Shown one piece after another: positions 44,745 to 55,699 of a stretch of DNA of 64,000 nt. The DNA is taken from contig NZ_CP035495.1 in assembly GCF_004135345.1 (NCBI RefSeq), positions 62,001 through 126,000 on the forward strand, given 5' to 3'. This DNA is from Xylanimonas allomyrinae. GTDB lineage: Bacteria > Actinomycetota > Actinomycetes > Actinomycetales > Cellulomonadaceae. Numbering within the stretch: position 1 is the first letter of the stretch; each line of letters opens with the position of its first letter. The notes below the pieces were generated by a model that was given only the letters and a program-made list of their open reading frames with translations, was not told the origin of the DNA and searched no databases. The position numbers were made by a program, and so were the translations under genes.

Positions 44745-44750
44745 TAAGAT
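44745..44750 (+). promoter_or_regulatory. typA -10 element
   Basis: TAAGAT at 44745-44750 would start an RNA about 48 bases before the typA ATG. AAGGAATCGAG just upstream of the start is the ribosome site. Confidence 0.4.
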
Positions 44751-44804
44751 GGCGTCGCCCGCAGCGCGTGCGGGAGAACCCACACCAAGGAATCGAGACC
44801 CTAG

Positions 44805-46724
<1,920 letters not shown>

Positions 46725-46734
46725 CGCTCGCCTC

Positions 46735-47862
46735 ATGACGGACGCGGCCCGCGCGCGCGTCGCCCCCGGGGTGCCGTGGACGTCGGCCGACGTCGGCGGC
46801 GGGCTGGTCGCGGTCCACGCGCACCCCGACGACGAGACGCTGTCGACGGGGGCGCTCATCGCGTCGTTCGCCGCGGCCGGGCTGCCCGTGACCGTCGTGA
46901 CGTGCACCCGCGGTGAGCGGGGCGAGGTCCTCGCGCTGCCCGGGACGTCGTCCGAGGGGCTCGCGGCGATCGAGGGCGACGGGCCTGCGCTGGCGGCGCA
47001 CCGCACCGGGGAGCTGCGCGCGGCGCTGGCTGCGCTCGGCGGCGGCGACCCCGCCGCCGTCGGGCACACGTTCCTCGACAGGCTGCCGCTCCCGTCGCCG
47101 TTCCCTGCCGCTGCGGCACAGGCCGGCGAACACTCGCGCGCACATCTCGCGGCCGAGCGCGGGCACGCCGCGCAGGACGCGCGGTTCGAGGACTCCGGGA
47201 TGGTCTGGCTGGCCCCCGGGGTCGCCGGCGGGGACCCCGCCGTCGTCGACGGCTTCGCGTTCGTCCCGCTCGACGACGCCGCCGCGCGGCTCGCCCTGCT
47301 CCTGCGGCGGTTGCGCCCGTCCGTCGTCGCCACCTACGAGGCCGGCGGCGGGTACGGGCACCCGGACCACGTGCGCGCGCACCAGGTCGCGGTGCGCGCG
47401 ATCGCGCTGGCCGGCGACCCGGCGTTCGACGCCGCCGGCTCGCCCGCCCGGACGCGCGCGTGGGCGCCCGCGCTGTGGCAGCGCGTGGAGTCCGCAGCGG
47501 GGCTGCGCGCCCGGCGCGCCGCTCTCGCGGCCGCACCGGCGGCCCGGGCCCTCGCCGCACGGGCCGGGCTGACGTTCCCTTCGGCCACCGACCCGTTGCC
47601 CGCCCTCGCGCGCGACGACGACGTGCTCGCGTCCGCGCACGTCGCCAGCGTCGCGGTGCGACCGGTCCTCGGCAGGGTCGTGGCCGCCATGACGGCTCAC
47701 GCCACGCAGATCCAGCACGTGACCACGCCCGGAGCGGCGAGCCCGGGCGTGCTCGGCTGGTACGCGCTGTCCCACGGGGTGCTCGACGCCATCGGCCAGG
47801 ACGAGTCATATGTGGTCACGCAGCCCGGTTGTCGGCCGACGTCGGTAGGCTCGCGGGGATGA
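46735..47862 (+). CDS. mshB: GlcNAc-Ins deacetylase (mycothiol biosynthesis)
   Basis: Zinc deacetylase that makes GlcN-Ins, the second step of mycothiol synthesis. 375 residues. Metal ligands in VHAHPDDETLSTG (His30, Asp33) and GGYGHPDHVRAHQVA. VVTCTRGERGEVL is also conserved, as is TAHATQIQH. It is longer than Mca and lacks the Mca C-terminal block. The ATG at 46735 follows the typA stop by ten bases. The stop overlaps the next start by four bases. Confidence 0.92.
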   Translation: MTDAARARVAPGVPWTSADVGGGLVAVHAHPDDETLSTGALIASFAAAGLPVTVVTCTRGERGEVLALPGTSSEGLAAIEGDGPALAAHRTGELRAALAALGGGDPAAVGHTFLDRLPLPSPFPAAAAQAGEHSRAHLAAERGHAAQDARFEDSGMVWLAPGVAGGDPAVVDGFAFVPLDDAAARLALLLRRLRPSVVATYEAGGGYGHPDHVRAHQVAVRAIALAGDPAFDAAGSPARTRAWAPALWQRVESAAGLRARRAALAAAPAARALAARAGLTFPSATDPLPALARDDDVLASAHVASVAVRPVLGRVVAAMTAHATQIQHVTTPGAASPGVLGWYALSHGVLDAIGQDESYVVTQPGCRPTSVGSRG

Positions 47863-48299
47863 GCGAGAGTCTGGACCACGTCGACGCCGAGCTGCCCGCG
47901 CCTTCGGCGCCCGCGGCGCGTCCCGGCGTCGGCGGGACGGTGCTGCGGATGGCGCTCGCGCTCGCGCTCGGTCTCGCGCTCGGAGCGCTGGGCACCGCCA
48001 CGCACCGCACGCTGTGGCACGGACTGCCGCTCGGGCTGGCCATCGCGCTCGCGCTGACGGCGTCGACCGGCGTGCTGTGCCGCGCGTGGGCGGGGCTCGG
48101 GACGCTCGCCGCTGCCGGGGTGGGCTGGATCGCCGCGGTGCAGGTGCTCTCACTCCAGGGGCAGGGCGGGGACGTGCTGGTCACCGACCCGGGGGCGTCG
48201 CTGCCCGTCGCGTGGGCCGGCATCGTGTGGACGTATGGCGGCGTGGCGCTCCTGGGTGCCGTCGCCTTTCTTCCCCGCCGGTGGTTTGCCCGACGATGA
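47859..48299 (+). CDS. DUF6113-type membrane protein
   Basis: 146 residues: a Pro/Ala-rich N-terminus, then four hydrophobic segments (RMALALALGLALGALGTATH, GLPLGLAIALALTASTGVLC, AGLGTLAAAGVGWIAAVQVL, WAGIVWTYGGVALLGAVAFL). It occupies the place of the membrane gene found after mshB in other actinobacteria (Rv1171). Function unknown. The ATG overlaps the mshB stop; a TAGGCT (47846-47851) seven bases upstream could also give a leaderless transcript. Confidence 0.78.
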   Translation: MSESLDHVDAELPAPSAPAARPGVGGTVLRMALALALGLALGALGTATHRTLWHGLPLGLAIALALTASTGVLCRAWAGLGTLAAAGVGWIAAVQVLSLQGQGGDVLVTDPGASLPVAWAGIVWTYGGVALLGAVAFLPRRWFARR

Positions 48300-48474
48300 C
48301 GCGAGTCTCCGCTGAACCTCCACGCCAACCTGCGTGGGACGTCGCACGCCGGGATATGCCGAATGCATAGGATTTGTCTTGCCGCCCGCGTCTCCAGAGG
48401 TTCGGACGAGCCGCACGACCCCCTCGGCTGCCGAAACACGGCAGCCACAGTCTGAGATGCACGGAGCGAACTCG

Positions 48475-50681
48475 ATGGGTCAGCCGACCGAGCGCGACAG
48501 CGCGCCCGAGCCGAACACGCTCGAACCGGACGCGGCGCCAGCGCCCGACACGACGACGGACGACGACGTTCCCTACGTCCCGCCCGTGAAGGCGTACGAG
48601 CGCCCACCGGTCGGCTACCGCCCGGCGACGTCGACGATCTCCCGGTCCGAGCCGACACAGTCGCTGCCGGTCGTGGTCGGCACGGTCGCCGTGCCGGCAC
48701 CTCCTGCCGTGAGCGCGTCCGGGCCGGCGGTACCCGCAGACGAGGGGGCCCCGCCGGAACCGGCGCCTTCGACGCCTTCCGCCGTGCCGCCGCCCGAGGC
48801 CGCGGTGGAGGCCCCCGCAGCGCCGTCGGCGAGCGACGCCGGTCCGCCTTCCGTGAGCCGGTCGAGTGCGCTCTTCCCGCTGAACCCGCAGACCGCGGTG
48901 CCCTCCGCCGCGTCCGCCGAGCCCGAGACCAGCGCAGGTGCCCCCGGCGTGCTCGGTGGTCTCGTGGGCGACGGCCAGCCGAGCCGCGCCCCGCGCGCGC
49001 TGCTGTGGACGGGCATCGGCGTCGTCGTGCTCGCCGGGCTCTACGCCGGCGCGCAGTGGGTGTACGCCGACAAGGTGCCCACCGGCACGCACGTGGCGGG
49101 TGTCGACCTCGGCGGCCTCAGCCACGACGAGGCCGTCGACCAGCTCGACGCGGCGCTCGTCACCCGTGCCAAGGAACCCGTGCAGATCACCGCAGGCGAT
49201 GCCCAGACGACGGTCGACCCGGCCGCGGCCGGCCTCGCGCTCGACGCCGAGGCCACCGTGAGCCGGATCACGGGCTTCTCGCTGAGCCCCCTGCGCCTGT
49301 GGGCGCACCTGACGGGCGGTGACGACGCCAGTCCCGTCGTCACGGTCGACAAGGGCAAGCTCGACGAGGCCGTCGCCGGGCTGGTCGACGCGCTCGCCAC
49401 CGAACCGGTCGACGGCACCGTCGCGTTCTCCGACGGCCAGGCGGTCGCGACGCCCGCCCAGGCCGGGACGCGCGTCGATCCCCAGGTCGCTGCCGCGACC
49501 CTGCGCACTCGGTGGCTCATGGACCCGGGGCCGTACGACCTGCCGACCGAGGCGGTCGCCCCCGAGATCACCCAGGAGGAGACGGACGCCGCGCTCGCGC
49601 AGGCGCAGAAGATCGTCTCTGCGCCCGTCGTCGTCGCGGTCGGCGACCAGCATCCCGAGCTGCCGGTGGACGCGCTCGCGTCCGTCGCGTCGTTCACGCC
49701 GCAGGACGGCGCTCTCCAGCCCGCGTTCGACGGCGAGAAGCTCGTCGCCGCCGTCGTCGCCCGGACGACCCACCTGCTCACCGAGCCCGACGACGCCCAC
49801 TTCGAGTTCCAGGGCGGGCGCCCCGTCGTCGTCGGCGGCGCCCCCGGCACGACGCTCGACCCCGCGACGCTCGCGACGGCCGTGCAGACGGCCGCGCTGG
49901 GCGACGACCGGACGGCGCCGGTCGACCTCGTGCAGCGTGACCCGCAGCAGAGCCGCGAGGCGCTCGAGAAGCTCGGCGTCACCGAGGTCGTGTCGAGCTT
50001 CTCCACCCCGCTGACGAGCGAGCCCATCCGCACGCAGAACCTGCGCCGCGGCGCCGAGCTGCTCACGGGCCACCTCATCGAGCCGGGCGAGACGTTCTCG
50101 CTGCTCAACGCTCTCAGCCCGATCACGGTCGCGAACGGCTACAAGTCGGCCGGGGTCATCTCCAACGGCGTCCACACCGAGGGCGTCGGCGGCGGTCTGT
50201 CGCAGATGGCGACCACCACGTACAACGCGGGCTACTTCGCGGGGTTCGAGGACGTCGAGCACCGCCCGCACTCGGTGTCCTTCACCCGGTACCCGGCGGG
50301 CCGCGAGGCCACGATCGCCGTCGGCTCGCTCGACATGCGGTTCAAGAACAACTCGCCGTACGGTGCCGTGATGCAGGCATGGGTCGACGGCGGCCAGCTG
50401 CACGTCCAGATCTGGAGCACCAAGTACTTCCAGGTCGAGACCTCGGCGAGCGGCAAGACCAACGTGGTGTCCCGACGGTGGTGCACAAGTCGGGTGCGAA
50501 CTGCGCCGCCTACCCTGGCGGCCAGCCGGGCTTCACCATCACCAACTTCCGCAAGGTCACCCACGACGGTGCCGTCGTCATCGACGAGAAGTTCACGTGG
50601 ACCTACAAGCCTGACAACCCCGTCGTGTGCGACTCGGGGAGCGCGGCACCGCCGGCCGGCCCGGACGCGGGGGAGGACTGA
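48475..50681 (+). CDS. VanW family cell-envelope protein (frameshifted)
   Basis: About 735 residues after correction. A Pro/Ala-rich cytosolic region of about 170 residues precedes one membrane helix (ALLWTGIGVVVLAGLYAGAQW). Outside are two YoaR-like putative peptidoglycan-binding domains (PTGTHVAGVDLGGLSHDEAVDQL) and a VanW domain from about residue 509 (RRGAELLTGHLIEPGETFSLLNAL, GVGGGLSQMATTTYNAGYFAG). One missing C in the run 50471-50473 breaks the frame before PTVVHKSGANCAAYPGG. ATG 48475 has GGAG upstream; ATG 48457 is also in frame. VanW is a name from vancomycin clusters; its role here is unknown. Confidence 0.85.
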
Positions 50682-51576
50682 TGCTCGGCCGCATCGAGCG
50701 CGAGTCGTCCGCGCACGCCGCCCTCGCGGCCCAGGCCGGCGGCTGGTCGGGCCTGGTCGTCCCCGACGGCGGAGCACCGGCCGCCGCCGGGCCGCAGGAG
50801 CTCGTCGAGCTCCTCGACCTCGGCACCGCGGCGGACACGCTCGCCACGGTCGCCAGCATCACGGACCTGGCAGCCGTCGTGCACCTGGGCCACCCCGAGC
50901 AGCCGGCACCCGCGCTGGAGGAGGCGCTGCTCGCGGGCGACCGCTCGCTCATGATCACCGCGGCCGCCGCGGTGCGCACGCAGTGGGTCTGGGTGGGTCA
51001 CCCGGAGGCGACCGGGGCGCCGTCGTCATCGACGAGGCCGGGCTGCGCGACTGCCGGGACGTGCTGCGGACGCTGGGCGTCAGCCCGCGGCTGGTGCCCG
51101 CCCGCACGCCCATCGAGGAACGCGCGGCGATCGCGGGCCCTGACGGCTCGCTGGTCGTGGAACGGCCCCGGGTCCCGGCCGGGTTCGTGGAGCTTGCCGG
51201 CTCGGAGCGCCTCGGCGCCCTGCCGCAGGTCTGGTACGGGCTGCTGGAGTCGCGTGACATCTGGCCACGGTTCGCCGGGCCCGCCCAGGTGTGGCTCGCG
51301 TTCGGGCCCTACGACGACCACCGCGGGTCGTTGCAGCCCACGCTCGCCGTGATCGCTGACGCCGGTGTCGACCTCCAGCACCTGCGCTCGCATCCGTCGA
51401 CCCTCGGGCCGCACGTCTTCTTCACGTCGTTCCTGTGCCCGCGCGACGAGGTGCTCGACACGCTCGCCGCCGATCTGGACGCGCGCGGCATCGCGCACCG
51501 GACGCTCGCCGTCCTGCCCGGGCACGGCTTCGTCCCCGGGCCGGACGCGCTCGCCCCGCGGTGGGCCGGGGCGTGA
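50681..51576 (+). CDS. unknown protein with ACT-like C-terminal domain (frameshifted)
   Basis: About 298 residues after restoring one G in the run 51014-51017. The N-terminal half (MLGRIERESSAHAALAAQAG, ELVELLDLGTAADTLATVA) is not recognised. The C-terminal half has the pattern of an ACT domain: DDHRGSLQPTLAVIADAGVD, LQHLRSHPSTLGPHVFFTSF, then DTLAADLDARGIAHRTLAVL. ACT domains of this kind bind phenylalanine in prephenate dehydratases. It is coupled to VanW upstream (TGATG) and pheA downstream (GTGA), so a regulatory link to aromatic amino acids is a reasonable guess only. Confidence 0.7.
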
Positions 51577-52538
51577 GCGAGCCAGGCGCGGGCGTCGCCT
51601 ATCTCGGGCCCGAGGGCACGTTCACCCATGAGGCGGTGCTGGAATGGGCGCGCCGCGCCGGCGTGGACGCACCGGCGGGCGGGACGCGGGCGCTCGAGTC
51701 CGTCGGCGAGGTGCACGACGCCGTCGCGCGCAGCGCCGCCGCCCGAGGCGTCGTCGCGATCGAGAGCTCGGTCGAGGGCTACGTGGTCCCGTCGGTCGAC
51801 GCGCTCCTCGGTTCCGCGGACGTCGTCGCCGTCGACGAGGTGGTGCTGCCGATCTCGTTCGACGCGTTCGTGCGGCCCGGGCACGGTGAGCTCACCGAGG
51901 CGACCGCGCACCCGCACGGGCTCGCCCAGGTGTCGAGGTTCGTCGTGGCGCACGGGCTGCGGCCCGTCCCGGCGTCGTCGAACGCCGCCGCGTGCCGCGA
52001 CGTGGCGCCGCACCAGGTGGCGTTCGGGCCCCGTGTGTGCGGCGACCTGTACGGCCTGGAGACGCTTGCCCGCGGTGTCGAGGACTTCCGTGGGGCGCGC
52101 ACCCGGTTCCTCGTGCTGGCCCGCCGCGACGAGGCGCGTGGCGTGCTCGCCGCGACGCGGGACGCCGTGGACCCGGGCGCGACGGCGTGGCGCACCATGC
52201 TGGCCGTCACGCCGGTCGTCACCGGGCCGGGTGTGCTGGCGCGGATCACCGCCGCGTTCGGCGAGCGGCGCGTCAACATGTCGTCTCTGGTCACGCGGCC
52301 GCTCAAGGCGAGCGCGCAGCAGTATGTGTTCGTGGTCACGCTCGACGCCGCGCCGTGGGACGCCCCGGTGCGCGCTCTCCTGCGGGACCTGCTGGCCGCG
52401 GGCGACTCGCTCAAGGTGCTGGGCGCCTACCCCGGCGACCCGGGCGAGGGCGGGCTCGACGGCGTGCTGCCGGACCACGTCCCCCTGGGCTCGGTCGTGG
52501 CGGGCGACGCCGATCTCGACCGAGGGCTCCTGTGGTGA
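51573..52538 (+). CDS. pheA: prephenate dehydratase
   Basis: Makes phenylpyruvate from prephenate for phenylalanine. 321 residues. Start of the catalytic domain: VAYLGPEGTFTHEAVLEWA; substrate-binding region GVVAIESSVEGYVVPSVDALL, with the catalytic Thr in ARTRFLVLARRD. A C-terminal ACT domain follows, TGPGVLARITAAFGERRVNM, whose ESRP motif is replaced by SLVTRP. No chorismate mutase domain. The GTG overlaps the previous stop by four bases and the stop overlaps tyrA. Confidence 0.92.
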   Translation: MSEPGAGVAYLGPEGTFTHEAVLEWARRAGVDAPAGGTRALESVGEVHDAVARSAAARGVVAIESSVEGYVVPSVDALLGSADVVAVDEVVLPISFDAFVRPGHGELTEATAHPHGLAQVSRFVVAHGLRPVPASSNAAACRDVAPHQVAFGPRVCGDLYGLETLARGVEDFRGARTRFLVLARRDEARGVLAATRDAVDPGATAWRTMLAVTPVVTGPGVLARITAAFGERRVNMSSLVTRPLKASAQQYVFVVTLDAAPWDAPVRALLRDLLAAGDSLKVLGAYPGDPGEGGLDGVLPDHVPLGSVVAGDADLDRGLLW

Positions 52539-53569
52539 CCGACCGCCGTTCGCCGCGCGCGGGCAGGGCGGCCGACGCTGCCGTCGGCCCGGTGTTCGAG
52601 CACGTCGCGGTCCTCGGGCTCGGCCTGGTCGGCGGGTCGCTCGCGCGGCTGCTCGCCGCGCGCGGTGTGACCGTCGTCGGGCAGGACGTCGACGCGGCGA
52701 CCGTGGCGGCCGCACGTGCCACGGGGCTGACGGCGACCGGTTCGGTCGCCGAGGCCGTCGCGGGTGCCGACCTGGTGGTGCTCGCGGTGCCGCTGCGCGC
52801 GATGCGCGCGACTGCCGCCGAGGTCGCACGCCACCTGGCCGACGACGTCACGCTGACCGATGTCGGCAGCGTCAAGAGCCCGGTGCGGCAGGCCGTCGAG
52901 GCGGCCGGGCTGGGCGACCGGTTCGTCGGCGCCCACCCGATGGCGGGGACCGAGCGCAGCGGGTTCGCGGCGTCGTCGGCGGGACTGCTCGACGGCGCAC
53001 CGTGGGCGGTGACGGCGCCCGCGCGGGGAGCGGGCGATGCCGCCGAGCGGCTCGCGCGAATCCTGCGCCTGGTCACGGGGCCGCTCGGCGGGACGGCGGC
53101 CGTGCTCACCGACGACGTGCACGACGAGGCCGTCGCGCTCGTCAGCCACGTTCCGCACGTCCTGGCGACCCAGCTCCTCAACGCGGTCGCGGGCGCCCCG
53201 GTGCGCGACGCGGCCCTGGGCCTGGCCGCGGGGTCCTTCCGGGACGGGACCCGCGTGGCGTTCACCGACCCCGCGCGCACCGAGGCGATGGTCACGGAGA
53301 ACGCCGCGTGGGTGGCGCCGGCGCTGCGCAAGACGATCCGCGACCTCGAGGCGCTTGTCGCCGCGCTGGAGACCAACGCGTCCGTGCACCAGTTCTTCCA
53401 CGACGCCGACCTGGTGCGTGCCACGTCGGGCCGGACGGCGCGCACGTCGCTGACGCCGCAGCAGCCCGTGGCGCTGACCGGTGACTGGCCGGCCACGCTC
53501 ACGGCCCGCTGCGCGCGCGGCGAACGGGTCACGTCGGTGACGGCCACGCAGGCCCTCCTCGCGCGCTGA
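52535..53569 (+). CDS. tyrA: prephenate/arogenate dehydrogenase
   Basis: NAD(P)-dependent oxidative decarboxylation towards tyrosine. 344 residues. Rossmann motif AVLGLGLVGGSLARLLAARG (GxGLxGGS, about residue 32); catalytic-site blocks DVGSVKSPVRQAV and VGAHPMAGTERSGFAAS (His of HPMAGTE); VSHVPHVLATQLLNAV. The family helical C-terminal domain is complete and no ACT domain follows. It is the last gene of the VanW-ACT-pheA-tyrA run, all joined by four-base overlaps or TGATG. Confidence 0.93.
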   Translation: MTDRRSPRAGRAADAAVGPVFEHVAVLGLGLVGGSLARLLAARGVTVVGQDVDAATVAAARATGLTATGSVAEAVAGADLVVLAVPLRAMRATAAEVARHLADDVTLTDVGSVKSPVRQAVEAAGLGDRFVGAHPMAGTERSGFAASSAGLLDGAPWAVTAPARGAGDAAERLARILRLVTGPLGGTAAVLTDDVHDEAVALVSHVPHVLATQLLNAVAGAPVRDAALGLAAGSFRDGTRVAFTDPARTEAMVTENAAWVAPALRKTIRDLEALVAALETNASVHQFFHDADLVRATSGRTARTSLTPQQPVALTGDWPATLTARCARGERVTSVTATQALLAR

Positions 53570-53595
53570 CCGGCCCCGAGGCTCTGCCGCCGGGC

Positions 53596-53871
53596 CTACC
53601 TGCGCGAGCGCGTGGGGCGCCGCGGGATGCGTTTGGCGGTCTCGATGCTCGCGGAGGGGATGTGCACCTCGCGTGGGGACGGGTCGCGGGGGGCGTCCGT
53701 GTGCACGGTCAGGCCCGCGTCGTCGACGGACCGGACGATGCCGATGACGTCGGTCCAGACCGAGCCGCGGCCCTCGGCGCGTGCCTGCGCGGACTCGGCC
53801 GGGTCCAGGCGGCGCCGCACGACGACGCGCGCGCCGACGGGCAGGTCGCGCCACGGCGTGGCGTCGTTCAC
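53596..53871 (-). CDS. small SH3-like barrel protein (DUF6725 type)
   Basis: 91 residues. The pattern LPVGARVVVRRRLDP, WTDVIGIVRSVDDAGLTVHT, VHIPSASIETAKRIPRRP resembles the small beta-barrel fused to the N-terminus of some actinobacterial GNAT acetyltransferases, but here it stands alone. Function unknown. The GTG at 53871 has GGAGG upstream. It is divergent from fdxA. Confidence 0.7.
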   Translation of the reverse strand: MNDATPWRDLPVGARVVVRRRLDPAESAQARAEGRGSVWTDVIGIVRSVDDAGLTVHTDAPRDPSPREVHIPSASIETAKRIPRRPTRSRR

Positions 53872-53939
53872 GCGTCCTCCTGGCCGGTTCGGCGGGCGTC
53901 GGGGCAGGGACCCCTGCGTGCCGATACTAAAGTGGGTTC

Positions 53940-54257
53940 GTGACCTACGTGATCGCTCAGCCGTGCGTCGACGTCAAGGACAAGGCCTGTATCGAGGAGT
54001 GCCCTGTCGACTGCATCTATGAGGGCAACCGCTCGCTGTACATCCACCCGGACGAGTGCGTCGACTGCGGCGCGTGCGAGCCGGTGTGCCCCGTCGAGGC
54101 GATCTACTACGAGGACGACGTGCCCGAGCAGTGGAAGGACTACTACGCCGCGAACGTCGAGTTCTTCGACGACCTGGGTTCGCCCGGCGGTGCCGCCAAG
54201 ATGGGCCAGATCGACAAGGACCACCCGCTGGTCGAAGCCCTGCCGCCGCAGGCCTGA
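53940..54257 (+). CDS. fdxA: 7Fe ferredoxin
   Basis: 105-residue cytosolic electron carrier. The first cluster motif is CVDVKDKACIEECPVDCIY (the spacing that gives a 3Fe-4S cluster), the second CVDCGACEPVCPVEAIYYE (4Fe-4S). The C-terminal helix EQWKDYYAANVEFFDDLGSPGGA is typical of the actinobacterial FdxA/FdxC group. The GTG at 53940 has no ribosome site; GATACT lies 11 bases upstream, so the leader is very short. Position before dapC matches M. tuberculosis Rv1177-Rv1178. Confidence 0.96.
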   Translation: MTYVIAQPCVDVKDKACIEECPVDCIYEGNRSLYIHPDECVDCGACEPVCPVEAIYYEDDVPEQWKDYYAANVEFFDDLGSPGGAAKMGQIDKDHPLVEALPPQA

Positions 54258-54278
54258 GCGCGCGGCGCCGGCATCGTC

Positions 54279-55427
54279 ATGGGACTCGCCGACCTGCGCG
54301 ACCTGCCCTACCCGTGGGACACGCTGACGGAGGTCACCGCGCTCGCCCGGGCGCATCCCGGCGGCCTGATCGACCTGTCGGTCGGCACGCCGGTCGACCC
54401 GACCCCGTCCGTCGTGCGCGAGGCGCTCGCGGCCGCGTCCGACGCGCACGCCTACCCGCTCACCTACGGCACGCCGGCGCTGCGTGAGGCCGTGGCGGCG
54501 TGGTTCGCCCGCCGTCGCGGCGTTGCCGACGTCGACCCTGCGGGCGTGCTGCCGACCCTGGGCTCCAAGGAGCTGGTGGGCCTGCTGCCGTCGCTGCTGC
54601 GCCTGGGCGCGGGCGACGTGGTCGTGCATCCCGCGGTCGCATACCCGACGTACGACGTCGGGGCGCGCCTGGCGGGTGCGACGCCGCTGGCGACCGACGA
54701 CGTCGAGGAGTGGGCGCACCGCGGCGACGTGCGCCTCGTGTGGGTCAACTCCCCGTCGAACCCGACCGGGGCGACGGCGGACGTGGCGTCGTTGCGCCGC
54801 GTCGTCGAGGCGGCCCGCGCGGTGGGCGCCGTCGTCGTCTCCGACGAGTGCTATGCGCAGCTTCCCTGGGCGCCGCACCTGGTGGCCGACGACGGCACGC
54901 CCCGCGTGCCGAGCTTGCTCGACCCGGCGGTCACGGGTGGTGACCACACGGGGTTGCTGGTCGCGTACTCGCTGTCCAAGCAGTCGAACCTCGCGGGGTA
55001 TCGGGCGGCGTTCGTCGCGGGCGACCCTGCGCTCGTCGCGGACCTGCTGGCGACGCGCAAGCACCTGGGGATGATCGTGCCGCGACCGGTGCAGGAGGCG
55101 ATGCGCGCCGCGCTGGGCGACGACGCACACGTCGACGCGCAGCGGGCGGTCTACGGACGCAGGCGCGAGGTGCTGCTGGCCGCGCTGCGTGCTGCCGGGT
55201 GGGCGGTGGACCACTCGGAGGCCGGGCTGTACCTGTGGGTACGGCCTGCCGATGCGGCCGACGGGGCGCCCAGCCGCGAGCTGGTCGGGCGTCTGGCGGG
55301 CCTGGGGATCCTCGCGGGGCCGGGGGAGTTCTACGGCCGCGCGGGTGAGGGGCACGTGCGGGTCGCGCTGACGGCGTCGGACGCCGACATCGCGCAGGCG
55401 GCGCAGCGGCTCCGCAACGGTCTGTGA
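54279..55427 (+). CDS. dapC: succinyldiaminopimelate aminotransferase
   Basis: Class I/II PLP aminotransferase of 382 residues for the succinylase branch of lysine/DAP synthesis. It starts LRDLPYPWDTL and LIDLSVGTPVDPTP; PLP-binding segments are LTYGTPALREAV, VWVNSPSNPTGA, VVSDECYAQL and the Schiff-base lysine in AYSLSKQSNLAGYRAAF; then EFYGRAGEGHVRVALT. dapD and dapE, its pathway partners, lie 3-5 kb away. The substrate is supported by synteny with Rv1178 and by those genes. Confidence 0.9.
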   Translation: MGLADLRDLPYPWDTLTEVTALARAHPGGLIDLSVGTPVDPTPSVVREALAAASDAHAYPLTYGTPALREAVAAWFARRRGVADVDPAGVLPTLGSKELVGLLPSLLRLGAGDVVVHPAVAYPTYDVGARLAGATPLATDDVEEWAHRGDVRLVWVNSPSNPTGATADVASLRRVVEAARAVGAVVVSDECYAQLPWAPHLVADDGTPRVPSLLDPAVTGGDHTGLLVAYSLSKQSNLAGYRAAFVAGDPALVADLLATRKHLGMIVPRPVQEAMRAALGDDAHVDAQRAVYGRRREVLLAALRAAGWAVDHSEAGLYLWVRPADAADGAPSRELVGRLAGLGILAGPGEFYGRAGEGHVRVALTASDADIAQAAQRLRNGL

Positions 55428-55519
55428 CGCGGGACACACGGATTACCGGAACGTTGCCCTGAGATGACGAGATAGTGGCGGGCGCTTGCCCGACTGGCGC
55501 GCTGCGCGCGAAGATGGCG

Positions 55520-55548
55520 GTATCCGAACCGTGGATCGGATTGGATAC
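55520..55548 (+). promoter_or_regulatory. inverted repeat in gltA promoter region
   Basis: GTATCC (55520-55525) and GGATAC (55543-55548) form a 6-bp-arm inverted repeat whose inner flanks (GAACC / GGATT) are partly symmetrical. TTGACG (55549-55554) follows directly. It lies about 150 bases before gltA in a 272-bp gap. A regulator site is likely by form; the regulator is unknown and no clear -10 was fixed. Confidence 0.4.
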
Positions 55549-55699
55549 TTGACGTAGAGCGGGGGTAGGTTCCCCCTCACCGGCCGAGGGCGCCCAGGAC
55601 CAGCCAGGTCAGCGGCGCAGCGACCGGGCCAGCATCCGTGCGTGTGCCACGACTCGCACGGCGGTCTTCGCAAGGGCCTCGGCTCGCAGGAAGGACACC

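Noticed and set aside
48475-50681. VanW gene as part of a vancomycin resistance cluster
   Set aside because: No vanH, vanA, vanX, vanR or vanS genes are nearby; VanW domains are common in ordinary Gram-positive envelope proteins.
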